Assembly: GCF_001557535.2 (NCBI RefSeq)
Contig: NZ_CP014315.1
Coordinates: 558,001 to 622,000, forward strand
DNA from: Burkholderia sp. PAMC 26561
GTDB taxonomy: Bacteria; Pseudomonadota; Gammaproteobacteria; Burkholderiales; Burkholderiaceae
Reading direction: 5' to 3'
Length of the DNA: 64,000 nucleotides
The position numbers and the translations under genes were made by a program. The notes beneath the pieces were generated by a model. The model saw only the letters and a list, made by a program, of their open reading frames with translations. It made no database searches and had not been told where the DNA came from. Positions 59,659 through 64,000 of this stretch are shown here, one piece after another (the stretch's first letter is position 1; every line of letters starts with the position of its first letter).

Positions 59659-61581
59659 ATGTTGTCGAACCTGACTGTGCAACTCATCAACGGACTAGCG
59701 GATGCATGCGCCATGTTTCTGGTCGCGTCCGGTTTGTCGTTGATCTTCGGCGTGACGCGTATCGTCAATTTCGCTCATGGCTCGTTCTATATGCTTGGCG
59801 TCTACGTGGCCTACAGCATTGCGAGCCGCTTCGGTTCAACGGTCGCGGGCTTCTGGCTTTCGATGCTCGCCGCGGCTGTCGTCGTCGCCGTAATCGGCGC
59901 GCTCGTGGAGATGATCGTGCTCAGGCGCATTTATCAGGCGCCCGAGTTGTTCCACTTGCTTGCCACGTTCGCGCTGGTGCTGATCTTCCGCGATGCCGCG
60001 CTTTACATCTGGGGCCCCGAAGACCTGTTCGGCCCGCGCGCACCGTTGCTTGGCGGTGCGGTCAGTCTGCTCGGCCACTCGCTGCCGACGTATGACATCG
60101 CGCTGATCGTGATCGGTCCCATCGTGCTCGCGGTGCTGTGGTTCGGCCTGACGCGCACGCGTCTCGGCACGCTCGTGCGCGCGGCAACGAGCGACCGTGA
60201 GATGCTCGGCGCGCTCGGCATCAATCAGGCTTGGCTTTTCACGGGCGTGTTTTTTATCGGTGCGTTTCTCGCGGGACTTGGCGGTGCGCTGCAAGTGCCG
60301 CGCATGTCGGCGAATCTTTCGCTGGATCTCGATACCATCGGCAATGCATTCGTGGTCGTGGTGGTGGGCGGCATGGGATCGATTCCCGGCGCCTTCGTGG
60401 CCGCGCTGCTGATTGCCGAGATCAAGGCGCTGTGTATCGGCATTGGCGATGTGACCATTGGCGGCATGGTCTTTTCGCTTAGCAAATTCACGCTCGTGGC
60501 GGAGTTCGTGGTGATGGCGATCGTGCTGGTTGTGCGGCCCTGGGGACTGCTTGGTCGCGCGCAAACGGCCGTTCGCACGATGGCGTTCGCCGAAACGCCA
60601 CTGCGCCGCGCCGATTCGCGGCTCAAGATATTCGCCGGTATCGTCCTCGCGGTGCTGTTGCTCGCGCCGCTGTTGTCGGGCGTATTCCCGTACATGCCCG
60701 TGCTGCTGGTCGAGATTTTGATCGCCGTCTTGTTTGCGACGAGCCTGCATTTCATCATGGGACCGGGCGGCATGCACTCGTTCGGGCACGCTGCGTATTT
60801 CGGACTTGGCGCGTATGGCGCAGCACTGTTCCTGAAAGTCCTCAACTTGCCGATGGAAGCCGCCATTGTTCTCGGCCCCGTGCTTGCGGGCCTGGGCGCA
60901 CTCGTGTTCGGATGGTTTTGCGTGCGTCTGTCGGGCGTCTATCTCGCCATGCTGACGCTCGCTTTTGCGCAGATCGTGTGGTCGGTCGTGTACCAGTGGG
61001 ATGCGGTGACGGGCGGCAGCAACGGTATTCTCAACCTGTGGCCATCAGCGTGGCTGAGTTCGCCGATTGCGTATTACTACCTGACGTTGTTCTTTGCAGT
61101 CATCGGCGTGTGGATGCTCAGGCGCATGCTGTTCTCGCCGCTCGGCTATGCAATGCGTGCTTCGCGTGATTCGGTATTGCGCGCTGAAGCCATTGGTATC
61201 GATGTCAAGCGAATTCAATGGGTCGCGTTCATAATCGCATCGCTGTTTTGCGGGCTTGCCGGATCGTTGTACGCGTTCTCCAAGGGTTCCATCTCGCCGG
61301 AAGTGATCAGCGTGGGGCGCTCGGTCGACGGCCTCGTGATGGTCCTGCTCGGCGGCATACAGACGCTGGCCGGACCCATTGTTGGCGCAGCGGTGTTCAC
61401 GTGGCTGCAGGATACCGTCGCGCGTCAGACCGACTACTGGCAAGCGCTGCTTGGCGGCGCGATCCTGGTGCTCGTGATCGCATTTCCGCAGGGTATCGTG
61501 GGCTTCGTGCAGCACAAGCTCGACTCACGCCGCAATGCCGATCACGGCGCCGCGCCGCAACCTGCCAAGGAGGCGCTATGA
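59659..61581 (+). CDS. Branched-chain amino acid-type ABC permease, LivH-LivM fusion
   Basis: Protein of 640 residues joining two permeases. Residues 1 to about 300 are LivH-like (LSLIFGVTRIVNFAHGSFYM; RAATSDREMLGALGI). Residues about 320-625 are LivM-like (TSLHFIMGPGGMHSFGHAAYFG; SVLRAEAIGID). These fusions exist in some proteobacteria, but separate genes are more usual. The linker is short and hydrophilic. It starts after the nic operon and is coupled by ATGA to the ATPase gene. The operon context points to a heterocyclic or amino-acid-like substrate, maybe nicotinate-related. Confidence 0.88.
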   Translation: MLSNLTVQLINGLADACAMFLVASGLSLIFGVTRIVNFAHGSFYMLGVYVAYSIASRFGSTVAGFWLSMLAAAVVVAVIGALVEMIVLRRIYQAPELFHLLATFALVLIFRDAALYIWGPEDLFGPRAPLLGGAVSLLGHSLPTYDIALIVIGPIVLAVLWFGLTRTRLGTLVRAATSDREMLGALGINQAWLFTGVFFIGAFLAGLGGALQVPRMSANLSLDLDTIGNAFVVVVVGGMGSIPGAFVAALLIAEIKALCIGIGDVTIGGMVFSLSKFTLVAEFVVMAIVLVVRPWGLLGRAQTAVRTMAFAETPLRRADSRLKIFAGIVLAVLLLAPLLSGVFPYMPVLLVEILIAVLFATSLHFIMGPGGMHSFGHAAYFGLGAYGAALFLKVLNLPMEAAIVLGPVLAGLGALVFGWFCVRLSGVYLAMLTLAFAQIVWSVVYQWDAVTGGSNGILNLWPSAWLSSPIAYYYLTLFFAVIGVWMLRRMLFSPLGYAMRASRDSVLRAEAIGIDVKRIQWVAFIIASLFCGLAGSLYAFSKGSISPEVISVGRSVDGLVMVLLGGIQTLAGPIVGAAVFTWLQDTVARQTDYWQALLGGAILVLVIAFPQGIVGFVQHKLDSRRNADHGAAPQPAKEAL

Positions 61582-62366
61582 CGTTGCTGCGGGTATCGAA
61601 TCTGGCGAGATCGTTCGGCGGCCTCAAGGCGGTCGACGACGTCTCCTTCGACCTCGAAGCCGGACAACTGCTTGCGCTGATCGGCCCGAACGGTGCGGGC
61701 AAGTCGACGTGCTTCAACATGCTCAACGGCCAGTTGAAGCCAAGCTCGGGTTCGATCCTTTTCGATGGCCACGAGATCGCCGGCAAACGTCCACGCGATA
61801 TCTGGCGCCTGGGCGTTGGCCGGACTTTTCAGATCGCGGCCACGTTCAACTCGATGACCGTCATCGAAAACGTCCAGATGGCGCTGGTATCGCGCGATCG
61901 CGAACTGTTCAACTGGTGGAAGCCTGCACCATCGCTACACGCCGACGAAGCCCTCGCGCTGCTCGAACAAGTCGGCATGGCGGCGCACGCGAAGCGCGCA
62001 TGCGGCGTGCTCGCTTACGGCGATGTCAAGCGCGTCGAGCTCGCCATCGCACTTGCCAACAAGCCGAAATTGCTGCTGATGGACGAACCGACCGCAGGCA
62101 TGGCGCCCAAGGAGCGCAACGACCTCATGGCGCTCACGAAGCAACTCGTGATCGACCACAAGCTCGGCGTGCTTTTCACCGAGCACAGCATGGACGTGGT
62201 GTTCGCTTACGCCGACAAACTCATCGTGCTCGCACGCGGAAAACTGATCGGCGAGGGGGATGCCGAGACCGTGCGCAACGATCCGCGTGTGCGCGAGGTG
62301 TACTTCGGCACGGGAAAATCGTTCATGCCGCGTGCATCGCTTGCCGAAGACGGAGTTGCTCGATGA
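61578..62366 (+). CDS. LivG-type ABC transporter ATPase
   Basis: ATPase of 262 residues: Walker A LIGPNGAGKST, Walker B LLLMDEPTAGMAP and H-loop FTEHSMD. The signature segment reads LAYGDVKRVELA instead of the more common LSYGEQRRLEIA, a mild deviation. The ATG at 61578 overlaps the permease stop, and the open frame's upstream extension lies inside the permease. It pairs with the LivF-type ATPase, energising the fused LivHM permease. Confidence 0.9.
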   Translation: MTLLRVSNLARSFGGLKAVDDVSFDLEAGQLLALIGPNGAGKSTCFNMLNGQLKPSSGSILFDGHEIAGKRPRDIWRLGVGRTFQIAATFNSMTVIENVQMALVSRDRELFNWWKPAPSLHADEALALLEQVGMAAHAKRACGVLAYGDVKRVELAIALANKPKLLLMDEPTAGMAPKERNDLMALTKQLVIDHKLGVLFTEHSMDVVFAYADKLIVLARGKLIGEGDAETVRNDPRVREVYFGTGKSFMPRASLAEDGVAR

Positions 62367-63073
62367 CGGCCATGCTGAAGGTCTCGGGCCTGAACGCGTT
62401 CTACGGCCGCGCGCAGATCCTCTACGACGTCGGTCTCGAAGTCGGCCGCGGCGAAGTGGTTGCGTTGATGGGCCGCAACGGCGCCGGCAAATCGACCACG
62501 ATGAAAGCCCTCATGGGCATGCTTCCCACGCGGCGCGGCGCGATCGACTTTTGCGGCCAGGACATCTCCACGATGCCACCATATCGCATCGCGCGTCTTG
62601 GCATGGGTTTCGTGCCGGAAGACCGCCGCGTGTTCGGCGATTTATCGGTGATGGAAAATCTCGATACCGGCCGTCAGCCGCCCCGCGAAAACGCACCGCG
62701 CTGGACGCCCGAAAAACTCTTCAAGCTGTTCCCGAATCTCGGCGAAATGCCGAACCGCCCCGGCAGCCAGATGAGCGGCGGCGAGCAGCAGATGTTGACG
62801 GTATCGCGTACGCTGATGGGCAACCCGTATCTCGTCCTGCTCGATGAACCTTCGGAAGGCGTGGCGCCGATCATCGTCGAGCAGATGGCGAACATGATTC
62901 TGGAGTTGAAGCGCGAAGGGCTTTCCATTCTTCTTTCCGAGCAGAACATGCACTTTGCCGAACTCGTCAGTGACCGCGCCTATGTGCTCGAAAAAGGCCA
63001 GATCCGGTTCAGCGGCACCATAGACGAACTCGCACGCGACGAAGCCGTGCGGCGGGCTTACTTGAGCGTATGA
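62363..63073 (+). CDS. LivF-type ABC transporter ATPase
   Basis: ATPase of 236 residues with Walker A MGRNGAGKST, signature MSGGEQQMLTVSRTL, Walker B LVLLDEPSEGVAP and H-loop SEQNM. Start ATG at 62363 overlaps the LivG stop. Length and motifs are normal for the second cytoplasmic ATPase of a branched-chain amino acid-type importer. The gene is followed after 53 bp by the substrate-binding protein. Confidence 0.9.
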   Translation: MTAMLKVSGLNAFYGRAQILYDVGLEVGRGEVVALMGRNGAGKSTTMKALMGMLPTRRGAIDFCGQDISTMPPYRIARLGMGFVPEDRRVFGDLSVMENLDTGRQPPRENAPRWTPEKLFKLFPNLGEMPNRPGSQMSGGEQQMLTVSRTLMGNPYLVLLDEPSEGVAPIIVEQMANMILELKREGLSILLSEQNMHFAELVSDRAYVLEKGQIRFSGTIDELARDEAVRRAYLSV

Positions 63074-63126
63074 CGCGTGAACGTATGAAGCGGTTTTTAA
63101 TCAGCACCCATCTGGAGAGAACAACT

Positions 63127-64000
63127 ATGACCACGCGTGTTGGATCGTTGCTGCGCCTGACCGTCCTGATGGTTACGCCGCTAGCCGCCGCCCTGGCGTC
63201 GACCGGCGCGGCTGCTGCCGACACCATCAAGATTGGCGAAATCAACAGCTACAAAGCGCAGCCGGCGTTCCTCGGGCCGTACAAGAACGGCTGGAACATG
63301 GCGCTGGATGAAGTCAACGCGGCAGGGGGTATCGACGGCAAGAAGCTCGAGGTCATCTCCCGCGACGACAACGGCAATCCGGGCGACACGGTTCGCGTCG
63401 CGCAGGAGCTCGTGACGGGCGAGCAGGTCTCGCTGCTGTTTGGCGGTTTCCTCTCGAACACGGGTCTGGCGCTCGCCGACTATGCGAAGCAGCGCAAGAT
63501 TTTCTTCCTCGCCGCTGAACCGCTGACCGACAAGATCGTCTGGCAGGACGGCAACAAATACACGTACCGGCTGCGTCCATCGACTTATATGCAGGTCGCC
63601 ATGCTCGTGCCCGAAGCCGCCAAGCTGCACAAGAAACGCTGGGCGGTCGTGTATCCGAACTACGAGTACGGACAGTCCGCAGTGGCCACGTTCAAGCGTT
63701 TGCTGAAGGCCGCGCAACCGGATGTGGAGTTTGTCGCCGATCAAGCCGCGCCGCTCGGCAAGCTCGACGCAGGCGCCGTGACGCAAGCCCTCGCCGATGC
63801 CAAACCCGACGCCATCTTCAACGTCGAGTTCGGCGCGGATCTCGGCAAGTTCGTGCGTGAAGGCAATACACGTGGTTTGTTCAAGGGCGTCTCGGTGGTG
63901 TCGCTGCTGACCGGCGAACCTGAATATATCGATCCGCTGGGCGCCGAGGCGCCGGTTGGCTGGATCGTGACGGGCTACCCGTGGTATTCCATCGATACCC
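63127..64000 (+). CDS. Periplasmic substrate-binding protein, LivJ/K type (3' end outside window)
   Basis: The visible 291 residues begin with a Sec signal (cleavage predicted after GAAAA at about 31) and continue as a type I periplasmic binding fold (IKIGEINSYKAQPAFLGPY; VVYPNYEYGQSAV). It would select the substrate for LivHM-LivG-LivF. Close relatives carry amino acids, urea or aromatic acids, and residues alone do not tell which. Its position next to the nic cluster makes a pyridine carboxylate or its hydroxy derivative a candidate ligand. A GGAGAG site lies before the ATG. Confidence 0.85.
   Translation, partial: MTTRVGSLLRLTVLMVTPLAAALASTGAAAADTIKIGEINSYKAQPAFLGPYKNGWNMALDEVNAAGGIDGKKLEVISRDDNGNPGDTVRVAQELVTGEQVSLLFGGFLSNTGLALADYAKQRKIFFLAAEPLTDKIVWQDGNKYTYRLRPSTYMQVAMLVPEAAKLHKKRWAVVYPNYEYGQSAVATFKRLLKAAQPDVEFVADQAAPLGKLDAGAVTQALADAKPDAIFNVEFGADLGKFVREGNTRGLFKGVSVVSLLTGEPEYIDPLGAEAPVGWIVTGYPWYSIDT

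Overview
The window looks like a stretch of a Burkholderiaceae replicon (Paraburkholderia, Caballeronia or Burkholderia type). It is GC-rich with very few gaps, regulators are abundant and mostly divergent from their targets, and the gene families (EmrAB-NodT efflux, HxlR/SDR pairs, CbpAM, OxlT, a nicotinate catabolic cluster) are typical of that group. The genus is inferred from gene content only. No tRNA, rRNA or CRISPR was recognised.

Left part (1-16.3 kb): a leftward translationally coupled operon encodes a LysR regulator, a flavoprotein monooxygenase-like enzyme and a Dpp/Opp-type ABC importer cut by the window edge. It is followed by an unknown membrane protein, an MFS exporter with a divergent HxlR regulator, the cbpA-cbpM co-chaperone pair, and a TetR regulator divergent from an emrA-emrB-nodT tripartite efflux operon with a clear palindromic operator.

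Middle part (16.3-46.3 kb) is accessory. It holds an eroded IS91-type integrase/transposase, two FUSC-family membrane proteins, a LuxR regulator, a 2096-residue glycine-rich autotransporter with about 17 copies of an AQSIGGGGG-type repeat, a cupin followed by a hydrolase truncated just after its nucleophile, an IS1182-type transposase remnant, and many small regulator/oxidoreductase modules (LysR with cupin, aldo-keto reductase and SDR; HxlR with SDR twice; MarR with GNAT; two epoxide-hydrolase-like proteins; AraC with a quinone-reductase-like enzyme). An oxalate/formate-type antiporter stands alone.

Right part (46.3-64 kb) is a complete nicotinate (pyridine-3-carboxylate) degradation locus. 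A divergent promoter near 54.1-54.4 kb drives nicE-nicD-nicX-nicF, then (with its own upstream region) a nicT-like transporter and a molybdopterin subunit, to the left. To the right it drives nicC, nicA, an unusual molybdopterin-domain/cytochrome c fusion, a MarR regulator, and then a branched-chain-amino-acid-type ABC transporter (fused LivHM, LivG, LivF, substrate-binding protein cut by the window end). Together these convert nicotinate through 6-hydroxynicotinate, 2,5-dihydroxypyridine, N-formylmaleamate, maleamate and maleate to fumarate.

The most interesting features are in this locus. The hydroxylase large subunit exists as two paralogues: a complete cofactor-binding protein without cytochrome, and a shortened degenerate one carrying the membrane anchor and three haem c sites. 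Two MarR paralogues sit next to these two subunits. A repeated GTGTAC(A/G)C motif lies in front of the MarR gene, in the divergent nic promoter and before the liv operon, suggesting one regulon.
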